A stretch of 41,675 nt of DNA from a virus, in the IMG/VR virus record IMGVR_UViG_3300045256_000251, positions 1 through 41,675 of that record; one strand, written 5' to 3'. Shown here piece after piece: positions 29,969 to 37,101 of the stretch. How positions within the stretch are numbered: position 1 is the stretch's first letter; each line of letters starts with the position of its first letter. The translations under genes and the position numbers were made by a program. The notes under the pieces are model-generated. The model was not told where the DNA came from, searched no databases, and was given only the letters and a program-made list of their open reading frames with translations.

Positions 29969-30736
29969 TCAGCTCGGCGCGGCGGTTTGCGGCGGGGCGG
30001 GAGGCTCCGGGCCGAACCGCTTCGTCTTCCGCCCCTTCCAGTTGTGCCCCATCGGCGCCGGCTCGCTCTCCAGGTGGAGGACGACGACTTCCGGCAGCAG
30101 GATACGCCTCCGCCGGTCCCAGTGCATGGCGAACTTGATGTCGGAGTGGCCGGCGTCGGAGTTGCAGTCCGGGTAGTCCTTCCACCGCATGCCCGAGTGG
30201 ATGCCCTCCTTGTTGTGCCACATTTGGAAGAAGCCGATCGGCACGTACCCGTGCTTGCCGCGAATCACCCTGGTGCCGACCGACTTGCCCTCGGGGAAGT
30301 TGCAGCACAGGTGGTAGCCGTGCTGCGCGTGCAGATAACCCCGGCGCTGGAACTCCTGCCACTCCTCCCAGGACCGCACGTTCACGCGGTCGCAGCCGTA
30401 GATGCACTCCCTGTCCAGGCCGGCGACCGTGAGCATTCGCCGGAACTGCGGCGGAAGCACAATGTCCGCGTCGAGGTGTAGCACCCAGGCGTCCGTGTTG
30501 ATGTAGTTGAGCCCCAGGGAGATTCCGCGCCCCTTGTTGAACTTCCCTTCGCTGTAGAACTCGCCGGTGGTGATACAGCCAAGGTTCCACCGGCGGCACA
30601 ACTCGATGGTTTCCTTATCATCCGGGGTCGTAATGATGGTCCAGTGGTCAAAATGCTGGTGGTTCCACCTCACGGTTTCCGCCAGGAAATCCGCGTAGTG
30701 GACGCAGACCGTGACAGCCTCGACCGCGATCGTCAT
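29969..30736 (-). CDS. GT-A type glycosyltransferase
   Basis: A 255-residue glycosyltransferase: VTVCVHYADFLAETVRWNHQ, HFDHWTIITTPDDKETIELC at the nucleotide-sugar binding N-terminus, then AWVLHLDADIVLPPQFRRML with the DxD metal site (D89-A-D91). Further downstream GYHLCCNFPEGKSVGTRVIR and SDIKFAMHWDRRRRILLPEV resemble acceptor-side elements of small glycosyltransferases. In phages such enzymes modify phage DNA bases, the virion or host surface glycans. ATG 30736 follows GGTGACCC. A second DxD enzyme lies at 33922-34704. Confidence 0.85.
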   Translation of the reverse strand: MTIAVEAVTVCVHYADFLAETVRWNHQHFDHWTIITTPDDKETIELCRRWNLGCITTGEFYSEGKFNKGRGISLGLNYINTDAWVLHLDADIVLPPQFRRMLTVAGLDRECIYGCDRVNVRSWEEWQEFQRRGYLHAQHGYHLCCNFPEGKSVGTRVIRGKHGYVPIGFFQMWHNKEGIHSGMRWKDYPDCNSDAGHSDIKFAMHWDRRRRILLPEVVVLHLESEPAPMGHNWKGRKTKRFGPEPPAPPQTAAPS

Positions 30737-30739
30737 GGG

Positions 30740-31015
30740 TCACCTGTCGCAACAGCAGCATTTTCGGCCGGCGTCCGCCTTCGCCGGCGCGGCGATACAC
30801 ACACACGGCCAGCCTTTCAGGCAGCCGCATTGGCAGCCGGGCAGACCCGTGATCGGGCAGACCGGCGTCGCCCCTTCCTTGCGGGCGCGGCGGCCGCACG
30901 CCGGTGATTCCATCACCCCTTCGCTGCCGGCCAGCACCAGGCACAGCGCGGCGGCGATCAACAGAATCAGCCACATCACCATCGGCCGGTAGAAGAAGGC
31001 GCCTCGCCCATCCAT
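30740..31015 (-). CDS. Cysteine-rich membrane-anchored protein
   Basis: A 91-residue protein with one transmembrane helix (MVMWLILLIAAALCLVLAGS, residues 12-31) after a short N-terminus, followed by a cysteine-dense domain: ACGRRARKEGATPVCPITGL, PGCQCGCLKGWPCVCIAAPA, RKCCCCDR. Eleven cysteines follow the helix in 60 residues, closing in CCCC. Metal binding or disulfide cross-linking outside the membrane is likely. The ATG 31015 has a GAGGAGATGACCC context. It may belong to a lysis or superinfection-exclusion function. Confidence 0.75.
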   Translation of the reverse strand: MDGRGAFFYRPMVMWLILLIAAALCLVLAGSEGVMESPACGRRARKEGATPVCPITGLPGCQCGCLKGWPCVCIAAPAKADAGRKCCCCDR

Positions 31016-31026
31016 GGGTCATCTCC

Positions 31027-31128
31027 TTAATTCCACACGCCGCACCCGCAAGCCACGAACACGACCAGCAGGAAGGCCACGATCAGGATGGTCGCGGCGT
31101 TGGCGGCGTCAGAGATCTCGTCGGCCAC
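31027..31128 (-). CDS. Very small single-helix membrane protein
   Basis: A 33-residue protein, VADEISDAANAATILIVAFL then LVVFVACGCGVWN, starting at GTG 31128 with a GAGGTGACCC site, the operon's common ribosome-binding sequence. One helix of about 15 hydrophobic residues is followed by a Cys-Gly-Cys end. It fits between two other small genes with tight spacing. A spanin-like, holin-like or exclusion function is possible. Confidence 0.55.
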   Translation of the reverse strand: MADEISDAANAATILIVAFLLVVFVACGCGVWN

Positions 31129-31131
31129 GGG

Positions 31132-31209
31132 TCACCTCAAGAAGCAAACGGCCGGCGTGCAACCTGGCGCCGCCCCGCCCACGGCATCGCCCGGCGCCCA
31201 ACCGCCCAT
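31132..31209 (-). CDS. Very small hypothetical protein
   Basis: A 25-residue reading frame, MGGWAPGDAVGGAAPGCTPA then VCFLR, with a strong GGGAGGTGAAT ribosome-binding site before ATG 31209. It exactly fills the gap between the exonuclease and the small membrane protein; its stop leads into that gene's ribosome-binding site. The site and spacing support translation; function unknown. Confidence 0.45.
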   Translation of the reverse strand: MGGWAPGDAVGGAAPGCTPAVCFLR

Positions 31210-31211
31210 AT

Positions 31212-31772
31212 TCACCTCCCGGAGCCGTACTGGTTGAAGCCGCCGGACAAATCCTTGAGCTTGTCCACGACGGTTTCCAGGATGACCACGTCCTGGATGC
31301 AGTGTTCGACGATGTAGTCCATCGCCTCGCGGTCCCCGTCGAAGGCCGCCCGGCACCAGATCTGCGCGTCCACCTCCGTCTTGGTGTTGACGCCCAGCAG
31401 GCTGGAGATCTGGTCGAGCGAGTTGTAGCTCATCCGCAGGTTGTTGCGGGCCAGCTCGACGGGGTCCACCATCACCTTCGGCTTCGGCAGCGGCGGGATG
31501 CCGGCGCGGAGCAGGCGCGTGTTGATGTACGGCAGGTCGAACTTCTTCCCGTTGTGCGCCACCCAGATCGGGTGCTTTGACAATTCCCTGGCCACCGCCG
31601 CCGCTATGGCGGAGTCGTCCGAGCGCCTCGTCTTCCAGGTCTTGCACAGCTTGTCGTGACGGAAGACGATCGGGTCGTTGCCGTCCTGCTTGATCACCGC
31701 GCAGAGGATGATCCCGAAGTTAGCGGCGAAGTTGAACGTTTCGATGTCTACGCAGATCGAAGACAACGCCAT
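31212..31772 (-). CDS. RNase H-fold 3'-5' exonuclease (DEDD type)
   Basis: A 186-residue DEDD exonuclease of the kind found in DNA polymerase B proofreading domains. Exo I is SSICVDIETF (D9, E11). Exo II is WVAHNGKKFDLPYINTRLL (N74 and D79 in the N-x-x-x-F-D form). Exo III is VEHCIQDVVILE (H157...D161), with His at the position usually held by Tyr. The central SLDQISSLLGVNTKTEV is the family's typical connection. It would degrade DNA or RNA 3' ends in repair, recombination or proofreading in trans. No polymerase B domain follows, so it stands alone, in the middle of late genes. Confidence 0.85.
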   Translation of the reverse strand: MALSSICVDIETFNFAANFGIILCAVIKQDGNDPIVFRHDKLCKTWKTRRSDDSAIAAAVARELSKHPIWVAHNGKKFDLPYINTRLLRAGIPPLPKPKVMVDPVELARNNLRMSYNSLDQISSLLGVNTKTEVDAQIWCRAAFDGDREAMDYIVEHCIQDVVILETVVDKLKDLSGGFNQYGSGR

Positions 31773-31783
31773 TGCGGCCTCCT

Positions 31784-32065
31784 TTACTTGGCGCCGATGA
31801 TCTCATCCGCCAGCTGGCGGAACGTCGCGAGCGCCTTCTTGTCGGCGTCGGTCACGGCGAACTGGCCGGAGCGCGCCCGCAGCACCCACTCGACGGCGTC
31901 GGTCAGGGCGGAGGCGACCGCCGGCACGTCCACGGCGGGCTTGGCCCCCGGCGCGACGCTCGTGTCCGGCACAATCACCGGCACCTTGACGCCGAAGCGG
32001 TGCAGGAGGGCCGGCACCACGACGCCGAGCACGAAGCTGATGATTTGCGGCAGGTACGCTTCCAC
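31784..32065 (-). CDS. Small membrane protein, holin candidate
   Basis: A 93-residue protein from GTG 32065 (GAGGAGAAGTGAAC precedes it). EAYLPQIISFVLGVVVPALL is one N-terminal transmembrane helix, then HRFGVKVPVIVPDTSVAPGA and a helical soluble tail ending ATFRQLADEIIGAK. One helix, small size and neighbours that look like lysis genes are consistent with a class III holin or a phage membrane anchor. The start is 2 bases past the stop of the upstream gene, so the genes are coupled. Confidence 0.65.
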   Translation of the reverse strand: MEAYLPQIISFVLGVVVPALLHRFGVKVPVIVPDTSVAPGAKPAVDVPAVASALTDAVEWVLRARSGQFAVTDADKKALATFRQLADEIIGAK

Positions 32066-32067
32066 GT

Positions 32068-32859
32068 TCACTTCTCCTCTTTCTTGAGCGCCATGAAGAG
32101 CCCGAAGGCGCCGATCGCCCAGGCGACCGTGGGCACCTTGGACAGGTCGATGGGCGACGCGCCGCCGTCGGGCCTCACGTCGGGACGCCGCATGTCCGGG
32201 TCGCGGTACGGGTCGTAGTATGGGTCCGCCTTCCGCAGCGCCGCCGCGAGCCCCTCGGCCCCGTCCTGGTAGTCGCCCTGCCGGTGGAGCACGGTGCCGT
32301 CCGGCAGCTGAAGGTAGACCGTCGTGCCGGGGCCGGCGCTGAAGCCGGAGACGGCCCAGTGCGAAGGCTCGTAGGACTGCACCGTCAGCTTGTCCGCCCA
32401 CCCTGTCAGCGCCGGGTGGGTGGCCAGGTCCATAATCACCTCGCGCCGGGCCGCCTCGTCGCCGATCACCGTCAGGCGCAGCCTGTTGGCGTCGTCCGGG
32501 ATATCCTTACCGGTCACCAGGCTGAGCGCCTGGTCGCGCGAAATCTCGCGGCCACGGCGGTAGAACCTCTGCTTGGAGGCGTCCAGCTTCGCGCGGTCCA
32601 CGCCGTAATTCTGCTCGGCGGGCGGCGCGGTCCGGCGAGCCTCCAGCGGCTTTCCGGTGGCCTTGTCTACCCAGCGCCAGCGGTAAGCGCCCTCGACGTT
32701 CCAGTACCAGCCGTCGTCGTCCGGACCCTTGTTGGTGCCGGGCGGCGCGGTAACCTCCGGCCCCGGCACGCGGCAGGAGTCGCCGCCGCACTGCGCGAGC
32801 GCGGCGGGACCGGCCCAAACCAACGCCGCCGTCACGGCGGCGAGAATCAGCGTTCGCAT
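32068..32859 (-). CDS. Secreted protein with C-terminal membrane helix
   Basis: A 263-residue protein: signal peptide MRTLILAAVTAALVWAGPAA (cleavage near ALA-Q), a cysteine pair (CGGDSC), WYWNVEGAYRWRWVDKATGK, LEARRTAPPAEQNYGVDRAK, and near the end VPTVAWAIGAFGLFMALKK, a short membrane helix. The middle has the L-R-L-T-V-I-G-D-E-A... and TVYLQLPDGTVLHRQGDYQD strand patterns. No family is known. The exported, bitopic topology next to the cysteine-peptidase-like protein suggests a role in lysis or surface modification. ATG 32859 is chosen as the signal-peptide start. Confidence 0.75.
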   Translation of the reverse strand: MRTLILAAVTAALVWAGPAALAQCGGDSCRVPGPEVTAPPGTNKGPDDDGWYWNVEGAYRWRWVDKATGKPLEARRTAPPAEQNYGVDRAKLDASKQRFYRRGREISRDQALSLVTGKDIPDDANRLRLTVIGDEAARREVIMDLATHPALTGWADKLTVQSYEPSHWAVSGFSAGPGTTVYLQLPDGTVLHRQGDYQDGAEGLAAALRKADPYYDPYRDPDMRRPDVRPDGGASPIDLSKVPTVAWAIGAFGLFMALKKEEK

Positions 32860-32869
32860 CGTCGTGACC

Positions 32870-33664
32870 TCACGTCCTGTTCCTGGGCATCGGGGGCGGG
32901 GGCGGCGCGAGCAGGATGACGGCCCACTCAAGGATGCCGGCGCGCCGGGCCTCCTCGGGGGTCATCCACTCGTACTTGTCCTCGCCGGGGTAGTTGTTAT
33001 CCAGCACGCAGAACCACCTGTCGTCCGCGTGCGGCAGCGAAACCATGTGCGCGATCCGCCCGCCGCCGTACCGCCCGGTCGGGCTGCGGGAGTACGTCAC
33101 CCCGGGCATGCGGCCGGACGCGCAGGCGCGCTTGAGCAGCTCCGGGTCCACGCGCTCCGCCTGGATGTAGTCCGGCACCGGCATGCCGCGCTCCTCGCAG
33201 ATCATCTTGATCATCTGGTCAACCTTCTGCGGGTAGCCGCCGCCCGGGTGCCTGGTCATCCAGTCGCGGAAGCCGACCAGCTGCGGCACGTTCTGCCACC
33301 TGGCCGCGTGGTCGATGCTCGTGAAGACGCAGAGCCCGGCGCCGTCTCTGCCGCCCTTGTTCTTCAGGTGCTCCGACCCGGGCAGGTCGCAGTCGATCTC
33401 CGTGCCGTCCGGGCTGACGTTGCCGCCCACCTGCGCGCCGACCGGCGCGGCCCTGTTCTCCCCCCACGGGCGGCGCGGCGGCTTAGGCTCCGGTTCCGGC
33501 GGCTTAGGCGCTGGCTTCGGCGCGGGCCTTGGCGCCGGCTTCGGCCTTGGCGCTGGGCAGTTCGGCCCGGGGCAGACCGGCTCCTTCGGCGCCTGCCGCG
33601 CGGAGTCGTAGACCATGAACCCGGCGAGGGCGAGGGCCAGCAGGCCGACGTTCTGGGACTTCAT
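32870..33664 (-). CDS. Membrane-anchored cysteine-peptidase-like protein, candidate endolysin
   Basis: A 264-residue protein with three parts. MKSQNVGLLALALAGFMVYD is an N-terminal signal anchor. Residues 29-67 form a Pro/Lys-rich spacer (PRPKPAPRPAPKPAPKPPEP), typical of proteins that reach across a periplasm or wall. The C-terminal domain, GAGLCVFTSIDHAARWQNVP then GGGRIAHMVSLPHADDRWFC, VLDNNYPGEDKYEWM, shows a papain/C39-like Cys-His-Asp arrangement (C112, H206, D222 with N223). Neighbouring small membrane genes make a lysis cassette likely. The substrate, peptide cross-bridge or protein, is unknown. The stop of 33664-33918 and this ATG overlap. Confidence 0.7.
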   Translation of the reverse strand: MKSQNVGLLALALAGFMVYDSARQAPKEPVCPGPNCPAPRPKPAPRPAPKPAPKPPEPEPKPPRRPWGENRAAPVGAQVGGNVSPDGTEIDCDLPGSEHLKNKGGRDGAGLCVFTSIDHAARWQNVPQLVGFRDWMTRHPGGGYPQKVDQMIKMICEERGMPVPDYIQAERVDPELLKRACASGRMPGVTYSRSPTGRYGGGRIAHMVSLPHADDRWFCVLDNNYPGEDKYEWMTPEEARRAGILEWAVILLAPPPPPMPRNRT

Positions 33665-33918
33665 CAGTTGACCCTCCGCACGACGGAAAAGAGGACGGCG
33701 ATCAGCAGGCCGACCAGGAGGCCGGAGACGAAGGTTTCGGCGATCGTCTTCTCGTTGACGCGCTCCAGCCCGCCGTCGATGCGCACCAGCATCTTGCCGA
33801 CGGTCTGATCGACGCGGTCCATCGCCTTGTCGAAGCGGTCCATCGCCTTCTCGTGCGGCTCGACCAGGACGTGCGATTTCACGTTGAAGCCTCGCGGCTC
33901 GGCCTTCAGCGACTCCAC
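33664..33918 (-). CDS. Coiled-coil protein with C-terminal membrane helix
   Basis: An 84-residue protein. MESLKAEPRGFNVKSHVLVE is followed by an acidic-basic coiled coil (HEKAMDRFDKAMDRVDQTVG, KMLVRIDGGLERVNEKTIAE) and a C-terminal transmembrane helix FVSGLLVGLLIAVLFSVVRR. The plan (short soluble coiled coil, C-terminal anchor) is that of XhlA-like phage lysis accessories and other tail-anchored small proteins. It overlaps the cysteine-peptidase gene start, which supports joint action in lysis. Confidence 0.7.
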   Translation of the reverse strand: MESLKAEPRGFNVKSHVLVEPHEKAMDRFDKAMDRVDQTVGKMLVRIDGGLERVNEKTIAETFVSGLLVGLLIAVLFSVVRRVN

Positions 33919-33921
33919 AGG

Positions 33922-34704
33922 TCACCTCCCCGGGCGGACATCGATCAGTTTCTCGTCGGACCGGACCGCGCGGCCCTTCGCCTTCTTCGCCCGCAGCTGA
34001 AGCGCGTCGGCCGTGAGGATCTCCGGCTTGCCGACGACCTTCCATTTGCGGTGCCCGGCCCAGGAGTCCCAGTTGCAGTAGACCGGGACGCCCTCCAGGC
34101 TGGCGTTGCGGGTGAAGTACACGTCTTCCGTGGTGTCCTTTTTGGTGCAGTATTCGTCCGAATACTCATAATCGAACCACGGGATCGGGACCTTCGCCAG
34201 CGCCTCCGTGTGGAACAGCATGAGCCCCGTTGGCAGCGCCGCCACCTCCTCCATCCCGGCCCGCTCGAACGCCTCCTCGCGCGTGTACTGGTCCAGCCGG
34301 AAGTCCGTCTCCCCGGGGTGGTCCGACTGGCGGTTCCGCCAGCGGAAGACGTAGACGTTCTCGTTGGGCGGCGGCCCGCAGTAGGGGGCGGCGACGATCG
34401 CCGGCCCCCCGTGCCCCAGGAGGAACTCGAAGCTGGAATCCCAGAACGGCTTCGTCGCCTGGTAGTCCCCGATCGTGTCCGAGTCCATCATGAGGACGAA
34501 GTCCGCCCCGAGCAGCTGGGCCTGGCGGCACGCCTTGTTCCGCGTCATCGAAATGGGCGTGTCGTCCTCGTCCGCGCAGTGGACTTCGCCGATCCGCCTG
34601 TCCGCCTTCAGCTTCAGGATCAGCCTCGTGTACCACCGCGAAGCCTTGGTGTGCTCCAGCCCGCCGTAGGGGAACGTGGCCACGAGGATCGAATACTTCG
34701 GCAT
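33922..34704 (-). CDS. Second GT-A type glycosyltransferase
   Basis: A 260-residue glycosyltransferase-like protein. The N-terminus MPKYSILVATFPYGGLEHTK starts the nucleotide-binding fold, ISMTRNKACRQAQLLGADFV is like the N-x-A-x-x-x-A segment of the family, and LMMDSDTIGD carries the DxD site (D74-S-D76). Then IVAAPYCGPPPNENVYVFRW, LPTGLMLFHTEALAKVPIPW and TTEDVYFTRNASLEGVPVYC, whose E-D-V-x-F motif is usual for the catalytic end of GT-A enzymes. It belongs to a different subgroup from 29969-30736, so two sugar-transfer steps may be encoded. ATG 34704. Confidence 0.8.
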   Translation of the reverse strand: MPKYSILVATFPYGGLEHTKASRWYTRLILKLKADRRIGEVHCADEDDTPISMTRNKACRQAQLLGADFVLMMDSDTIGDYQATKPFWDSSFEFLLGHGGPAIVAAPYCGPPPNENVYVFRWRNRQSDHPGETDFRLDQYTREEAFERAGMEEVAALPTGLMLFHTEALAKVPIPWFDYEYSDEYCTKKDTTEDVYFTRNASLEGVPVYCNWDSWAGHRKWKVVGKPEILTADALQLRAKKAKGRAVRSDEKLIDVRPGR

Positions 34705-34718
34705 GAGCCCTCCCAAGC

Positions 34719-35057
34719 TCACGAGTCCAGGATGTAGGTGATAGTCCCCGACAGGTTGGTGACCGTGGCGAGCGTCACGTTGAACGCCTCGCCGGCGTTC
34801 GTCTCGAACCATACGGCCGGGTTGTACGGCATGACCAGCGGCGTGCCGCCGAGGATATTCATGTCGCCGGTGAGGTCGTTGGAGGCCGACTGGAACTTGA
34901 CCGTGCCGGACGTGGTCGCCGCGAGCGACAGGGCCAGCACGCGGATCTTCTTGCCGGCGGCGGCGGCGATCAGCGCGCCGCTGGCCGACACGTCCACCTT
35001 CTGGCGGAGGAGCGTCAGCGGCGTTTTCGGGTCCGTGCCCAGCAGGTACTCGGCCAT
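34719..35057 (-). CDS. Small structural protein (decoration-like)
   Basis: A 112-residue beta-rich protein, MAEYLLGTDPKTPLTLLRQK, VDVSASGALIAAAAGKKIRV, LALSLAATTSGTVKFQSASN, DLTGDMNILGGTPLVMPYNP. The pattern K-I-R-V-L-x-L-x-L-x-x-x-x-x-x-T-V-K-F-x-S is common in virion surface proteins of tailed phages. ATG 35057 follows GGCGGAGGCGGCG. It is the first gene downstream of a 266-base non-coding gap and close to the capsid genes. A capsid decoration role is likely. Confidence 0.7.
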   Translation of the reverse strand: MAEYLLGTDPKTPLTLLRQKVDVSASGALIAAAAGKKIRVLALSLAATTSGTVKFQSASNDLTGDMNILGGTPLVMPYNPAVWFETNAGEAFNVTLATVTNLSGTITYILDS

Positions 35058-35323
35058 CGCCGCCTCCGCCTGTGTTCGGGCTCTGTTCCGGGACGCCGCC
35101 CTCGGCGTCCCGGCGTGGGGCCGAACGGCCGACCTCCCCACCCCGCACGCCCTTCCGGCGCTCAGAGCCCAACTCCGGGTTGGGTATTTCCGTCGGGTCG
35201 CAGGCCGACGGGCCGAACGTCGCTCGCGGTGGTTATGAGCCGCCGCCGGGCGCCGGCCCGCCTGTGCTTGGCGCCGGGTGGCGTCCGCTTTCGCGGCCGC
35301 ACCCGGCGCGCGGGAGGTAGATC
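35058..35323. other. Structured non-coding gap between capsid genes
   Basis: This 266-base gap has no gene I can support. It contains a perfect 10-bp hairpin CGGGACGCCG-CCCT-CGGCGTCCCG (35089-35112), a second CCCAAC-TCCGG-GTTGGG, and GC-rich arms around GGCGCCGG and CCGGCGCC at 35247-35300. Read leftward, it could end transcription from the capsid operon in part or form an RNA that tunes expression of the next gene. Confidence 0.4.
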
Positions 35324-35968
35324 TCACCACATGCCGACGTCCACCAGGATGTCGGTGTTGGTGTTGCCCGTGGTCGCGGCGCTGAGCGCGCGCCCGAGCT
35401 GGTTCGCGGCGTTGTTGACGACGGACGTGTAGTCACCCGTCTGCGTGGACGCAGTGATGTTGCGGTTCTGCGGGCGGCCGGCCGTGGTGCCGGTGGACGC
35501 GGCCGCCGTCGCGGCGACCAGCGGGTTGCCCACCGCGATGTCGCCGTTGAAGTCCGCCCCCGCCACGGGGGTCGTCATCATCGACGGGCCTTCCGTGACG
35601 ATGTAGAAGTACCCGTTGGCCGGCACGCCGGTGGACGGCAGGAACTCGTCGGCGACGCCCGCCCAGTCCTCCGCCGTCACGTTGGTGTGGGCGATGACGC
35701 AGGAGCCGAAGTTGCCGGCCGTCAGGTCGTACTTCGTCAGCCGCTTGGGCAGGATCGCCGCCGTGCCGGTGTTCTTCACCAGGCGGAGCTTGATAATCTT
35801 GCCGGAGCGCTGCGGCTTCGCGCCGCCGACCGCGTTCCAGTCCACGTCCTCGATCTCGTAGGTGCGGCCCACCTGAGCCCCGAGGCTGAGCGAGGGGTTT
35901 ACCAGGTTGGCCGAGTCGTCCGTCTGGTACTCGCCCCGCGCGAACGGGAGGCTTTCGTACTTAGGCAT
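35324..35968 (-). CDS. Putative capsid decoration protein
   Basis: A 214-residue protein directly downstream of the major capsid gene (13-base gap). MPKYESLPFARGEYQTDDSA, NLVNPSLSLGAQVGRTYEIE, DVDWNAVGGAKPQRSGKIIK, LRLVKNTGTAAILPKRLTKY, and a Thr/Ala-rich C-terminus ending in VNNAANQLGRALSAATTGNT. Strand-rich N-terminus and flexible tail are typical of minor capsid or cement proteins. No catalytic motif. ATG 35968 follows GGAGG. Confidence 0.75.
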   Translation of the reverse strand: MPKYESLPFARGEYQTDDSANLVNPSLSLGAQVGRTYEIEDVDWNAVGGAKPQRSGKIIKLRLVKNTGTAAILPKRLTKYDLTAGNFGSCVIAHTNVTAEDWAGVADEFLPSTGVPANGYFYIVTEGPSMMTTPVAGADFNGDIAVGNPLVAATAAASTGTTAGRPQNRNITASTQTGDYTSVVNNAANQLGRALSAATTGNTNTDILVDVGMW

Positions 35969-35981
35969 GGTCGAACCCTCC

Positions 35982-37070
35982 TTAGTTCTTCCACTTGGTG
36001 AAGTTGCGCGGGGACGAAGTCCGCAGGTTCCCGAAGAAGTCGATCGAGAACCGCCAGGTCTGCGTGGCCGGGTCGAAGTCCGGGCCTTCGGGCACGAACA
36101 GTTGGCCCTGGAGCGAGCACAGCTCCATGCACTCCAGGCACAGGCCGTAGCCGAGGTTGGTCGGCACGCCGTACTCGTAGGTGACCTCGCAGCCCTCGAA
36201 GTTCACGAAGTCCTTGAAGCCGAGCGACCAGAGGCCGAGGTCCTCGCCGCGCGTGACGACGAGGCGCTCGTTCGTCTCCAGCTTCTCCTCGAACAGGCGG
36301 TACAGCTCGTTCTCCAGGAACACCGTGTCCATCATCCCCTTGCGGGACTTGTTCCGGCGGCCCTTGATGATCCCGAACCGCAGCGCCTCGCGGCACTGGT
36401 TGGCCCAGTTGTGCGTGGCCGCGCTGAAGCTCGTCGAGGTGTACTTGACGATCAGCGGCGTCCAGAAGTCGTAGTGGGCGTCCCCCGTGCCGCTCGGCCA
36501 GTTGACGTTGGACGACACCGTGCTCCAGTTGCCGCCGTAGTTGCCCAGCGCGGTGCTCAGGCCGGCGTAGCTGTCCGACGGGACGTAGACGTAGCCGGCC
36601 GCCGCCTCGGAGCCGGTGTCGCCGAGGAACGACTCCAGGCCGTGGATGCGCTTGCTGTTGCCGGTCGCGTTCCCGTCAACGTACAGTTCGTCCCCGAACT
36701 GATCTTCCATGTCCTCCATGAGGTTGGTGGCGATCTCGGAGTACACCTTGACGATCGCCTCGGTGTTCTTGTTGATCAGCCGCTCGCGCTTGGTCATCGC
36801 GTCGGTCGCGGCGTACCCGCGCCAGTCCAGCTGGGCCGTCTTCCAGCGGTCCCGCCTGGTGAACGTCAGGGTGTCCATGTCGGCGTAGCCGGTCATGGGA
36901 ACCCGCTTGAACCGCACCTTCCAATCCAGCAGGTCGCCGCTGTGGTTGAAGGTGATGCGCCCCCGCTGCTTCAGCAGCGCGAGCATCTTCCGGTTGCGGA
37001 GGACGTTAACCTCCTGCTCCCGGATGAACTTGTGGATCGTAGTGTTTACGATCCGACTCCACTCGGCCAT
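35982..37070 (-). CDS. Major capsid protein (HK97-type fold expected)
   Basis: A 362-residue coat protein. The N-terminal helices MAEWSRIVNTTIHKFIREQE, VNVLRNRKMLALLKQRGRIT, a middle AQLDWRGYAATDAMTKRERL, INKNTEAIVKVYSEIATNLM and C-terminal MMDTVFLENELYRLFEEKLE, TNERLVVTRGEDLGLWSLG show the long spine-helix and A-domain texture of phage coat proteins. Scaffold upstream and a decoration protein downstream support the call. The ATG follows GAGGCTGAGCC. Fold assignment is from sequence pattern and context, not from structure. Confidence 0.88.
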   Translation of the reverse strand: MAEWSRIVNTTIHKFIREQEVNVLRNRKMLALLKQRGRITFNHSGDLLDWKVRFKRVPMTGYADMDTLTFTRRDRWKTAQLDWRGYAATDAMTKRERLINKNTEAIVKVYSEIATNLMEDMEDQFGDELYVDGNATGNSKRIHGLESFLGDTGSEAAAGYVYVPSDSYAGLSTALGNYGGNWSTVSSNVNWPSGTGDAHYDFWTPLIVKYTSTSFSAATHNWANQCREALRFGIIKGRRNKSRKGMMDTVFLENELYRLFEEKLETNERLVVTRGEDLGLWSLGFKDFVNFEGCEVTYEYGVPTNLGYGLCLECMELCSLQGQLFVPEGPDFDPATQTWRFSIDFFGNLRTSSPRNFTKWKN

Positions 37071-37101
37071 GGCTCAGCCTCCCCGTCTGTGGGTCAACCG
37101 G

